Below are positions 62,101 through 64,000 of a stretch of 64,000 nt of DNA, piece after piece (position 1 is the stretch's first letter; every line of letters begins with the position of its first letter). A program made the position numbers and the translations under genes. Source of the stretch: Cyclina sinensis (taxonomy: Eukaryota > Mollusca > Bivalvia > Venerida > Veneridae); contig JAAONU010000018.1 in the NCBI GenBank assembly GCA_012932295.1, positions 5,698,206 to 5,762,205 on the forward strand, written 5' to 3'. Under the pieces are notes generated by a model, which was not told the origin of the DNA, searched no databases, and worked only from the letters and a program-made list of their open reading frames with translations.

Positions 62101-63848
62101 CATTGTTTATACGAAGATTAAATGTATGATAAAGACATGTTCTTTCTTGTAATTTGATTTGAGTAACTTGCAAAATATGTTTAAACGGAATCAGTTTTTT
62201 TCTTTACATGCCAGGCCTCTGTTGCCATAAGCTCCAAAGAAGTATTGTAACGTCAGTAAATGTAAAACAATGTTAGTGTATCGTTTGAATAAAAAAGGTT
62301 TACAAACAAGCATATGTGTACATATACATTTTAGTTTTAAAAGAAATAGTAAACTTCATTACAAAGAATTATTAAAACGTATGGATTTTTTCAAGCAAAC
62401 GAAATTTTTAGTTTTGTAAAAGAGTAAAGAACAATCTTAATTTCAAACAAAGAGAAATATGATTTCTGATGTAAAAATGGAAAATGTTTACTCCTTGGAA
62501 ACAAAATGATTCGGAAATATTAAAAGTTCAAATTTGAGTTTATTACGGCTTATACTACAACAGTTCATAATATAAGATTGAGAATAAATAAGTTTTGTCC
62601 ATAAAAATCGCGTATATGGCCATACTTTAAGAAAAACCCGGTCTGACTTTGTTCTTTGTTTTATTTTTCAGCGGAAATCAGAATTATGGCCTCTCCATTA
62701 ACTCTTCTTTGTGTCATTTGCTGCTTCAAGATATAAAAACCAAAAAGTCAAATGGGATCATGTTATACAAACTCTTTATGAAAATTCTCAAAATAGAATT
62801 AAAATGATATTTCTTCAGTCGTCATTAATCTTATTACCAGATTCACATTATGATTGAAAATAAATCTCTAGAAAAACAAAAAGTTTGTTTTACTAAATTA
62901 GAAAATTTTAAAACTAAACGGTGTATACATTTGTCCGGAACATTGCGTGTGTTTCTAAATGGCAGCCTTTATATATATTACTGTTAGAAAGGAAGTGTGT
63001 TCGTAAGTTTTACTAATATAATTATTAAAGTCAGGATAAGACACATTCTAACGTTCCTGTGTTCACAAAGTTTTACTATTATATATGTATATAACTCAGT
63101 ATATGACACAATTCTTACATGTCTGTGTTCACACAGATTTAAATGTGGTAGATAAACCATAGAAACAAAAACCAACTTATTTAGAGACATCTTATACTTA
63201 CGCTCCACGCTCACAGCTTCACTATCACAACAACGATTCTTTGATAAAAAAATTGCAATATACAAACTATAGCCGTTTCACAAAGTGTTTAACAATATAT
63301 TGGTCAGAAAATGAATTTCATTAAAGTGGAGGATGATTCAGTTTCATTTTAATCTTGTAATTTCTTTATTTGATGTGTTGTACATCTTATGAATTAATTT
63401 TCGACTAAGTACGTTACTTTCATTAAACTGAAAGTAACGTTTTTTTACAACTGATCAGAAGATAGAGTTTCAAATAAAAATTCATTTTAAAGGGTTTTTT
63501 TTTCAAACTTTTTTTGTCTTCACACAATATTCCTTCAAGAATAAGTCGTCGAAGAAATTTCTGAAGATTTCAAGGTTTGCTTTTCAGGATATGAGATTCA
63601 CTAAACGATCTTATCATTTTATTAAATAAAAAAGTTATAAATAATTATAATAAATCTTTTATCATTTTTGCTAATTTTCTTCCTCTAAAACATTTTAGGT
63701 TCAAGCAACTTACCCATGATTATCGGTGCGGCTTTGGGAGGACTTGTAGTTATCTGTATCACCGTGGTTGTCGTGCTGCTCATTTTGAAGAACAAAAAAC
63801 AGAAGACGCATCCACACAACACAGGCAGTAATGTTCTCCCCGCACCAC
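4981..63848 (+). CDS. Giant multi-exon SEA-repeat/REJ/GPS surface protein (3' end beyond window)
   Basis: One continuous gene model of 83 shared exons, all with GT-AG introns except the first (GC-AG). Order: signal peptide; nine A-B-C-D-E cassettes (Cys-rich segment plus SEA-like domain); shortened Cys-rich units with a WAP-like exon; cadherin-like region; CGVCGG Cys-rich segment; IPT-like stretch; REJ-like module; helical linker with furin-like site; GAIN/GPS-like region; final SEA-like domain; then a transmembrane exon or a short alternative tail. Phases agree at each junction when four damaged exon copies (15664-15750, 16141-16218, 16535-16590, 22141-22290) are omitted. Summed exon length to the stop at 62736 is 11,250 bases, divisible by three. 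The protein should enter the secretory pathway and be displayed outside the cell. REJ plus GPS resembles polycystin-1 and sperm REJ proteins, but PLAT and the polytopic channel part are absent within the window. The biological role is unknown. Confidence 0.75.
5143..5148 (+). promoter_or_regulatory. Non-canonical GC splice donor of intron 1
   Basis: Exon 1 ends ACG|GCAAGT. No GT donor in the right phase lies nearby, and joining 5142 to 6760 gives the expected phase-0 A-to-B exon junction. GCAAGT matches the usual extended consensus of GC-AG introns. Confidence 0.55.
5143..6759. other. Intron 1
   Basis: No coding exon is supported between the GC donor and the acceptor at 6758-6759. A 135-codon minus-strand ORF (5447-5854) lacks recognisable domains. 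A purine-rich, G-rich stretch lies at about 6090-6150. Confidence 0.5.
6760..11449 (+). CDS. Cys-rich module 1, exons B (6760-6837) and C (11383-11449)
   Basis: Exon B (78 bases, phase 0-0) begins IFCLERKMCVNLDGTC, with four Cys in the same positions as all later B exons (F-C-F-E-x2-x-C-V). Exon C (67 bases, phase 0 to 1) reads EEACVVDGMLMCVQKGQC plus a short tail, the C-x(8-10)-C-x(4)-C pattern seen at 13255, 29420, 32314 and 34801. The two are separated by a 4.5-kb intron with no better candidate exon. Together with the end of exon 1 they form the first Cys-rich segment, presumably disulfide-bonded and extracellular. Confidence 0.65.
7372..7518. mobile_element. Hairpin-forming inverted repeat (MITE-like)
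   Basis: The left arm 7372-7425 (contains AAATACGGGATTTATTTTCA) is the near-perfect reverse complement of the right arm 7463-7518 (contains TGAAAATAAATCCCGTATTT), around a ~37-base loop. Arms of ~50 bp and a small loop are typical of foldback or MITE elements. No transposase, and no clear target-site duplication seen. Confidence 0.65.
8930..9395. repeat. Tandem units with TGACCTTGACCTT core and GACGGACAGACGG tail
   Basis: About three diverged units of roughly 115-140 bp share the blocks tgaccttgaccttg, ctgcacatcgtctcataatgg and ttgtgccaagttattcaaaa. They end in a simple (GACGGACA)-like run at 9363-9393. The same blocks recur at 17640-18420, so this is an interspersed tandem-repeat family inside introns of the large gene. 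Confidence 0.7.
11617..12265 (+). CDS. SEA-like domain 1, exons D (11617-11754) and E (12098-12265)
   Basis: Exon D (138 bases) gives a strand and helix ending with QLLDFHLQP. Exon E (168 bases) opens with GSVYIIFRAPLSAYD. Both exons are phase 1-1 and the intron interrupts the Gly codon of G-S-V. The predicted beta-alpha-beta / beta-alpha-beta order and the L-x-P-G-S-V-x-I-x-F motif resemble SEA domains, in which G-S is the autoproteolysis site. Only the fold pattern and motif support this; sequence similarity to textbook SEA domains is weak. Confidence 0.65.
12497..13318 (+). CDS. Cys-rich module 2, exons A (12497-12534), B (12820-12897), C (13255-13318)
   Basis: Exon A is unusually short (38 bases: HFDPWQFCKPGQ) but keeps the 1-to-0 phase. 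Exon B starts LYCFQSKSCINVDGTC with four Cys. Exon C reads ILCNTGGKLECVDHGSC and ends in phase 1. Summed length is a multiple of three, so A-B-C behaves as a symmetric cassette. Confidence 0.7.
13844..14706 (+). CDS. SEA-like domain 2, exons D (13844-13993) and E (14548-14706)
   Basis: Exon D encodes GYIYLRDSDFDAVIGANFER followed by an amphipathic helix. Exon E starts GSISIHFSATQHSYDSFMEL. Both are phase 1-1 and meet inside the Gly codon of G-S-I. The D half has the phi-x-phi-x-x-D-F-x-x-phi-phi-G signature shared by all D exons. Confidence 0.7.
15060..15530. repeat. Tandem units with GTCAAGGTCACAGTGACCTT core
   Basis: Three diverged units of about 115-145 bp share agtaactagagaacgctttgg, tattgattttgagatcagta and ggtcaaggtcac. 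The left end has two TCGGTCGGTCC runs (15100-15120). It lies in the intron upstream of the damaged exon A at 15664 and resembles the other intronic arrays without being the same family. Confidence 0.65.
15664..16590 (+). pseudogene. Cys-rich module 3, frame-damaged exons A (15664-15750), B (16141-16218), C (16535-16590)
   Basis: All three exons keep splice sites and clear similarity to their neighbours: exon B has the F-C-F-E pattern and exon C reads VCYIDSKFQCADYC. Exon A is one base short of the family phase. In the frame entering from exon E at 14706 it hits TGA at 15672-15674, and an extra G in GGATG would restore D-N-G-W. Exon C is 56 bases long against 55 in its closest copies, with an extra T in GCTTGCAT, and joining it to the next D exon gives TAA at 16994-16996. 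Skipping A, B and C together joins 14706 to 16993 in phase. They may be decayed exons, skipped cassette exons, or carry assembly indels. Confidence 0.65.
16993..19213 (+). CDS. SEA-like domain 3, exons D (16993-17139) and E (19064-19213)
   Basis: Exon D begins NLVIRANFTQLVGSYYENYE and ends MLMDASMWQ. Exon E begins GSVMFWARAPYHLYDRLYSL and ends VEVYKEMF. Both are phase 1-1. The domain is highly similar to domains 4 and 5, indicating recent duplication of this part of the array. The intron between the halves holds a tandem-repeat array and an inserted palindromic element. Confidence 0.75.
17640..18420. repeat. Tandem array, TGACCTTGACCTTGATCTGA core
   Basis: Units with cores near 17698, 17928, 18090 and 18242 share cttgatctga, ctctgcacatcgtct, gcgaagtagtttcaa and caagagatacagagcggacac. 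Spacing is ~150-160 bp, except for one 230-bp interval explained by the element inserted at 17765-17847. The array ends in a GACGGA-rich run (18375-18405). It is related to the array at 8930-9395. Confidence 0.7.
17755..17857. mobile_element. ~83-bp palindromic MITE with target-site duplication
   Basis: The inverted arms CAATCTCATTAAAATCA (17764-17780) and TGATTTTAATGAGATTG (17831-17847) are perfectly complementary. The direct repeat CATTCCTGCC occurs immediately on both sides (17755-17764 and 17848-17857) and reads as a 9-10-bp target-site duplication. Removing the element and one duplicate brings the interrupted tandem unit back to near the array period. Confidence 0.75.
19661..20849 (+). 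CDS. Cys-rich module 4, exons A (19661-19767), B (20415-20492), C (20795-20849)
   Basis: Exon A has acidic Gly/Asp-rich sequence then DSCPDCYHNDRHNCGYNE. Exon B starts LFCFETMSCVTADGQC. Exon C reads MCYVDSKFQCSDYCEYA. Phases 1-0, 0-0 and 0-1 are intact. Exons B and C and parts of their introns are close copies of those in the damaged module 3. Confidence 0.75.
21160..21800. repeat. Tandem array of ~167-bp units
   Basis: Four units align on cctacctcatacgtcaaggtc (near 21284, 21451, 21619 and, diverged, 21780). They share aacttggcaaaagtgtt, caacgtgtcgcgtgcaac and gcaaattctatatatgcac. The array lies in the intron between exon C at 20849 and the damaged exon D at 22141. Confidence 0.75.
22141..22290 (+). 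pseudogene. Frame-damaged exon D of SEA-like domain 4
   Basis: The first half reads normally (NLVIKANYSKLVGSYDENYE). Against its paralogues at 16993 and 24354 it then carries three single-base insertions, in ACTGGCATT, GATCGCACT and TCATTTATGG. They add up to three bases, so exon length stays a multiple of three (150 against 147), but the middle is shifted and TAA at 22266-22268 is in frame. Splice sites look intact. Skipping the exon keeps frame (phase 1-1), leaving exon E at 22627 without its partner half. Confidence 0.7.
22627..22776 (+). CDS. Exon E of SEA-like domain 4
   Basis: Encodes GSVMFWARASYHLYDRLYNI and ends SKVYREIF, phase 1-1, intact. It is the second half of the domain whose first half (22141-22290) is damaged. 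Very similar to the E exons at 19064 and 25131. Confidence 0.7.
23225..24057 (+). CDS. Cys-rich module 5, exons A (23225-23313), B (23669-23746), C (24003-24057)
   Basis: Exon A ends DYCPDCDKDDGHMCGYNE. Exon B starts LFCFETMSCVATDGHC. Exon C reads VCYIDSQFQCADFCEYA. Phases are intact. The Cys pattern (C-x2-C-x(7)-C, then four Cys, then three) is the same as in modules 4 and 6. Confidence 0.78.
24354..25280 (+). CDS. SEA-like domain 5, exons D (24354-24500) and E (25131-25280)
   Basis: Exon D encodes FILTIRANFSKLVGSHYENY, then a helix ending MLMDASIWS. Exon E begins GSVMFWARAPYHLYDRLYNI and ends VHVYRETF. Both are phase 1-1 and undamaged. This is the best intact reference copy for the broken exon at 22141. 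Confidence 0.78.
25535..27090 (+). CDS. Cys-rich module 6, exons A (25535-25632), B (26523-26600), C (27036-27090)
   Basis: Exon A has DDVNGWRDDKDPSGPDLCSD followed by the C-G-Y-N-E end. Exon B starts LFCFETMSCVPVNSQC. Exon C reads LCYIEEKLQCSDSCSYTE. All phases are intact. The intron between A and B contains a 206-bp tandem duplication. Confidence 0.78.
25807..26215. repeat. 206-bp tandem duplication in an intron
   Basis: Two consecutive copies begin at ATTGTTTCTGTGTAAGATTA (about 25808 and 26014) and continue through cacagatgggcc, aatgtttatacatc and gttacagaaacacatcacaat. The copies differ at scattered positions, so the duplication is moderately old. Confidence 0.75.
27614..28281 (+). CDS. 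SEA-like domain 6, exons D (27614-27760) and E (28132-28281)
   Basis: Exon D encodes FLLHVDANFFELVGMNYERY, then a helix. Exon E begins GSLIFWARLPHYLFDHLQTL and ends VEIYEQKF. Phases are 1-1. More diverged than domains 3-5 but alignable along its full length. Confidence 0.78.
28515..29504 (+). CDS. Cys-rich module 7, exons A (28515-28621), B (28880-28960), C (29420-29504)
   Basis: Exon A ends HDYCPDCDHDDGNVCGYNE. Exon B starts LFCFETLQCVNQDGGC and is 81 bases, one codon longer than the usual 78. Exon C reads ELCPDGNGNYVCQPREYC with a polar tail. From this module on, exon C takes a P-D-G-x-G-x-Y-x-C form unlike the C-Y-I-D form of modules 3-6. Confidence 0.78.
29789..30383 (+). CDS. SEA-like domain 7, exons D (29789-29929) and E (30231-30383)
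   Basis: Exon D starts GEFILDADYAQYTDKDNGTS and ends DITDVFVRP. Exon E begins GSIIAGMTFNGLPEDLRTVM. The junction reads V-R-P-G-S-I-I, the closest match in the gene to the canonical SEA cleavage motif (R-P-G-S-V-V-V). Confidence 0.8.
30527..31132. mobile_element. ~606-bp non-autonomous DNA element with terminal inverted repeats
   Basis: The left end AGACATATGACCGACGAGAC (30527-30546, continuing to 30559) is the near-perfect inverse of the right end GTCGTCGGTCATATACGTCT (31113-31132, from 31099). Terminal repeats are ~33 bp with a few mismatches. The interior is AT-rich and has no transposase. It lies wholly in the intron between SEA-like domain 7 and module 8. No clear target-site duplication was identified. 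Confidence 0.7.
31496..32398 (+). CDS. Cys-rich module 8, exons A (31496-31566), B (31830-31916), C (32314-32398)
   Basis: Exon A is short (DSEHYGCNGDECHDDKWHMC then GYDE). Exon B starts VFCFETLQCLAKNGGC. Exon C reads EACPDGTGGYICKAVGSC plus a hydrophobic tail. All phases fit the cassette rule. Confidence 0.77.
32640..33694 (+). CDS. SEA-like domain 8, exons D (32640-32777) and E (33539-33694)
   Basis: Exon D encodes VSITLDGDYTAIVGVDKGAV, a helix and LKVIDLTM. Exon E begins GSIIIFVQIGPVYPAELGLI and ends with two short strands. The clean alternation of strand-helix-strand / strand-helix-strand makes the ferredoxin-like fold prediction clearest in this copy. Confidence 0.8.
33980..34873 (+). 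CDS. Cys-rich module 9, exons A (33980-34053), B (34518-34607), C (34801-34873)
   Basis: Exon A encodes EYQDHYDGGLPHSETDSSQT, then CPTGQ with a single Cys. Exon B starts IFCMEKTTCVGMEYNAADC. Exon C reads EFCLDPLGYGTCVVKGTC. Phases are intact, and lengths differ most from the middle modules. Confidence 0.77.
35662..36332 (+). CDS. SEA-like domain 9, exons D (35662-35796) and E (36168-36332)
   Basis: Exon D encodes TILTNGSYDLVIEHETVVVQ, a helix, then GINLFQ. Exon E begins GSLGIEIDLSLMDPTKLDPL and ends SFTVMVEL. Both are phase 1-1. It is the last well-preserved copy of the tandem array. Confidence 0.77.
36890..37475 (+). CDS. Cys-rich module 10, shortened: exons 36890-36948 and 37406-37475
   Basis: The first exon (59 bases, phase 1-0) reads VNFEQECELTGSCLDCQELQ: a B-like Cys pattern with A-like entry phase, as if exons A and B were merged or A was lost. 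The second (70 bases, phase 0-1) is a C-type exon, TQCYNFDSSKTVSCVPKSIC. It is not followed by a D exon but by a WAP-like exon. Confidence 0.72.
37910..38056 (+). CDS. WAP-like four-disulfide-core exon
   Basis: A single phase 1-1 exon (147 bases) encodes V-C-P, then C-I-T-E-C-D, G-D-L-C-C-P-N-A-C-G. The C-P…C-x3-C…C-C-x3-C-G layout matches the WAP fold, but two of the usual eight Cys (the one after the D-x-x stretch and the final one) are missing, so one disulfide is probably lost. WAP domains are often protease inhibitors; no inhibitory loop can be assigned here. Confidence 0.55.
38679..39657 (+). CDS. Cys-rich module 11: exons 38679-38746 and 39567-39657
   Basis: The first exon (phase 1-0) reads VCPRDKYTGMCLTLEDTKC plus four residues. 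The second (phase 0-1) reads DWCAVSFTCETLEMCDFLAS and a polar tail. The phase pair repeats that of module 10. An (AAT)n microsatellite lies upstream at 38458-38474. Confidence 0.72.
40106..40732 (+). CDS. Degenerate SEA-like domain 10, exons 40106-40309 and 40568-40732
   Basis: The first exon (204 bases, longer than any other D exon) starts DRFIIRIPLLVIWEETVSIF, contains a long helix and ends VAVYPEGT. The second starts DLHQLSVYADVVSTIPGALI, where the G-S motif is replaced by G-D. Phases 1-1 and position suggest a worn D/E pair. Any autoproteolysis is unlikely. Confidence 0.65.
41069..41671 (+). CDS. Beta-rich exons of unknown fold (41069-41221, 41549-41671)
   Basis: Two phase 1-1 exons encode alternating hydrophobic strands (RQVYLMSEPIIAGIDSTFSL; ISIRHSLPEITIAECEIIST) with one Cys each. 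No family is recognised. They bridge the SEA-like array and the cadherin-like region. Splice sites and open frame support them as real exons. Confidence 0.6.
42360..43580 (+). CDS. Beta-rich, cadherin-like region, first part (42360-42521, 42976-43182, 43414-43580)
   Basis: Three exons (phases 1-1, 1-1, 1-0) encode strand-rich sequence without Cys clusters and end GNTSHVLIT. The end joins directly to V-N-A-V-N-D-P-P in the next exon, the hallmark of the last strand and linker of tandem-95-type cadherin-like repeats. The first exon starts DDTQFFLGLFLLPMSITKLA. The sequence before the hallmark fits one diverged repeat of that class. Confidence 0.6.
44064..46207 (+). CDS. Cadherin-like (tandem-95 type) repeat, exons 44064-44286, 44820-44958, 45484-45571, 46036-46207
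   Basis: The exons read on as V-N-A-V-N-D-P-P, then F-E-D-I-D-S-K-D-T-L-G-M-A-L, then GQWQYSRDGLEWTDISDIA, then L-R-F-T-T-Q-D, then KLVFLAWDGSNSDEIGSAL. This order (V-N-D, D-x-D, G-x-W-Q-Y-S-x-D-G-x-W, D-x-L-R-F, F-x-A-W-D) is that of large calcium-binding cadherin-like repeats best known from bacterial adhesins. The phases are 0-1, 1-2, 2-0 and 0-1. The acceptor at 45482-45483 is the weakest of the set but is the only one giving an open frame. The last exon ends with a Cys-rich stretch, CGCADDTSCLDC. Confidence 0.7.
46878..48433 (+). CDS. Cys-rich segment with CGVCGG motif, exons 46878-46977, 47475-47552, 48133-48433
   Basis: Following C-L-D-C-H-N-V-P-N-G at the end of the previous exon, exon 46878 reads NAVIDACGVCGGSNIKIDC. 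This is the C-x2-C-x(3)-P-N-G-x(5-6)-D-x-C-G-V-C-G-G-x(6)-C motif of many extracellular proteins. A second, weaker copy lies in exon 48133 (ECLDCANETGKNEINLCGVC). The rest has many Cys and then a strand-rich end leading to the IPT-like part. Phases are 1-2, 2-2 and 2-0. Confidence 0.7.
48664..49318 (+). CDS. IPT/TIG-like beta domain, exons 48664-48918 and 49101-49318
   Basis: The segment DNPTLVSVTPEYSLLPQLSD runs into VTVTGVGIFDTGKLFCVIS across a phase-0 junction. The P-x-V-x-S-V-x-P…V-x-V-x-G-x-G-F pattern and the later single Cys pair are typical of IPT/TIG immunoglobulin-like domains. Such domains often precede the REJ region or lie beside it in large surface receptors. Assigned by motif only. 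Confidence 0.6.
49932..56607 (+). CDS. REJ-like (receptor for egg jelly) module, 11 exons plus C-terminal strand exon
   Basis: Exons: 49932-50104, 50571-50752, 51395-51530, 52196-52266, 52620-52808, 53127-53256, 53445-53647, 54324-54469, 54716-54924, 55384-55631, 56012-56204, 56461-56607. The start (SAISANLNKDECNTITVQFD, then D-C-T-S-F-F, then L-x-x-G-D-G-V-K-C) matches the opening of REJ/polycystin modules. The Cys/Trp-spaced strands that follow are usual for REJ, with C-x-W-T-C at the end of exon 53445 and Y-K-W near the end of exon 54716. Near the end GWWDALDGTNLKCHVYYY corresponds to the REJ G-W-x-D…Y-x-F-x-Y block. The region spans about 675 residues, within the range of REJ modules. In known proteins REJ precedes the GAIN/GPS region, as here. 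The donor at 54925 (GTGATG) was chosen over GTTAGG at 54933-54934, which would create a stop at the junction. Confidence 0.7.
56863..57978 (+). CDS. Helical linker with furin-like site, exons 56863-57007, 57367-57497, 57908-57978
   Basis: The first two exons encode long amphipathic helices (SDILIGFVKEIRKVLKTVVL; KLAAMEKAAEVV), as expected for the helical subdomain of a GAIN fold. The third, short exon carries the basic run DPLRKRKRRSATKFSQPAG. R-K-R-R followed by S-A fits the proprotein convertase (furin) consensus R-x-K/R-R. Phases 1-2, 2-1 and 1-0 are consistent. Confidence 0.68.
59160..60645 (+). CDS. GAIN-like beta region and GPS motif, exons 59160-59414, 59747-60034, 60245-60366, 60608-60645
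   Basis: Strand-rich exons with paired Cys (CGTC; TCTAYTECSDIC) lead to the GPS exon at 60245. That exon reads CLMWLSNDWSDIPC, then 19 residues to CMCNALGII. The C-x2-W-x4-W-x4-C…C-x-C spacing is diagnostic of a GPS motif. The catalytic triad H-L-T/S is replaced by A-L-G, so self-cleavage is not expected. A 38-base exon (60608) carries an acidic linker, IFQELKPEEIIT. This follows the REJ module as in polycystin-type proteins. Confidence 0.72.
60761..61155. repeat. 198-bp near-identical tandem duplication
   Basis: Copy 1 spans about 60760-60957 and copy 2 about 60958-61155, in one intron. The copies share long identical blocks, and I noticed one substitution (TATAAAGAG against TATAATGAG), so the duplication is very recent, or an assembly duplication. 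Confidence 0.85.
61328..62045 (+). CDS. Membrane-proximal SEA-like domain 11, exons 61328-61573 and 61851-62045
   Basis: After a Thr/Ser-rich stalk (ATLTTPTETTSDEVNTDSS), exon 61328 encodes a D-type half ending FRNLQIAP. Exon 61851 begins GSIIVTFELHTAESGSTLGQ and ends in an acidic tail, VDDDKEEESS. The same phase 1 split in the G-S-I codon as in the N-terminal array shows common origin. P-G-S-I-I-V is close to the SEA cleavage motif, and a membrane-proximal position is usual for SEA domains. Confidence 0.78.
62672..62736 (+). CDS. Alternative short last exon with hydrophobic C-terminus
   Basis: After a pyrimidine-rich acceptor (TTATTTTTCAG) in phase 1, matching the donor at 62046, 65 bases encode AEIRIMASPLTLLCVICCFK and one more residue, then TAA. 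A hydrophobic end of ~12 residues preceded by small residues (S-S-A) could be a weak GPI-attachment signal or a short membrane-inserting tail. AATAAA lies 123 bases after the stop. It competes with the transmembrane exon at 63699, which has the same entry phase. Confidence 0.5.
62859..62864 (+). terminator. Candidate polyadenylation signal AATAAA
   Basis: Lies 123 bases downstream of the TAA of the short last exon and upstream of the transmembrane exon. It would end the short transcript form. AATAAA is common in AT-rich DNA, so position is the main support. Confidence 0.4.
63411..63440. other. Perfect 12-bp hairpin followed by oligo-T
   Basis: ACGTTACTTTCA (63411-63422) and TGAAAGTAACGT (63429-63440) are exact inverse repeats around TTAAAC, followed by seven T (63441-63447). 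It lies in the intron between the two alternative last exons. Function unknown. Confidence 0.4.
63699..63848 (+). CDS. Transmembrane exon (long form)
   Basis: A phase 1-1 exon encodes SSNLPMI, a ~22-residue hydrophobic helix (IGAALGGLVVICITVVVVLL) and then a basic stop-transfer KNKKQKTHPHN. This places the preceding domains outside the cell and starts a cytoplasmic tail that continues in exons beyond 64000. The donor is CCAC|GTAATG at 63849. Confidence 0.78.
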
Positions 63849-64000
63849 GTAATGCTCTTTCTGTCTTGTATATCCATACAATTTCAGTCAAGCAACTGCT
63901 ACTAGTATATTACCCGACAGATTGAAACACTACAATACTTCACTATTATTTCTGCATAATAGCTTATTGGGTTTACAAATGCTTTCTTTTAGTTTTCTGT

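Overview
The window is animal (eukaryotic) genomic DNA: AT-rich, with long introns and short exons that carry GT-AG splice signals. The intronic tandem repeats with TGACCTTGACCTTGA-like cores and GACGGACAGACGG tails, a tRNA-derived SINE head and a decayed Tc1-like transposon suggest a mollusc, probably a bivalve. That assignment rests on general knowledge of such genomes and was not searched.

Almost the whole window (4981 to beyond 63848, + strand) is one very large gene that I do not recognise as a named gene. I could follow 83 shared coding exons in one open frame, two alternative last exons, and four further exon copies that carry frame-breaking changes. Phases agree at every junction once the damaged exons are left out. 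The frame then runs about 3,750 codons from the start at 4981 to the stop of the short last exon at 62736. The long form continues past the window.

Layout: 1-4980 is upstream DNA with a broken Tc1-like element (543-1415, - strand), a possible 5' exon near 3455-3603 and a SINE head near 4705-4776. Exon 1 (4981-5142) encodes a signal peptide. From 6760 to about 36332 a five-exon cassette repeats nine times: exons A, B and C encode a small Cys-rich segment, and exons D and E encode the two halves of an SEA-like (ferredoxin-like) domain, always split inside the Gly codon of a G-S-hydrophobic motif. From 36890 to 41671 come shortened Cys-rich units, a WAP-like exon and a degenerate SEA-like copy. 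From 42360 to 46207 is a cadherin-like (tandem-95 type) region, then a Cys-rich segment with a CGVCGG motif (46036-48433) and an IPT/TIG-like stretch (48664-49318). A long REJ-like module (49932-56607) follows, then a helical linker with a furin-like site (56863-57978) and a GAIN-like region with a GPS motif lacking the catalytic His and Thr/Ser (59160-60645). A last SEA-like domain (61328-62045) leads either to a short hydrophobic C-terminus with its own polyadenylation signal (62672-62736) or to a transmembrane exon (63699-63848).

The inferred product is a giant secreted or single-pass surface glycoprotein. REJ plus GPS recalls polycystin-1 and sea-urchin sperm REJ proteins. Here GPS is followed by SEA and one membrane segment, not by PLAT and many membrane segments. 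Introns hold several repeat families: a ~606-bp terminal-inverted-repeat element, an ~83-bp palindromic element with target-site duplication, a long hairpin, two recent tandem duplications and four tandem arrays.
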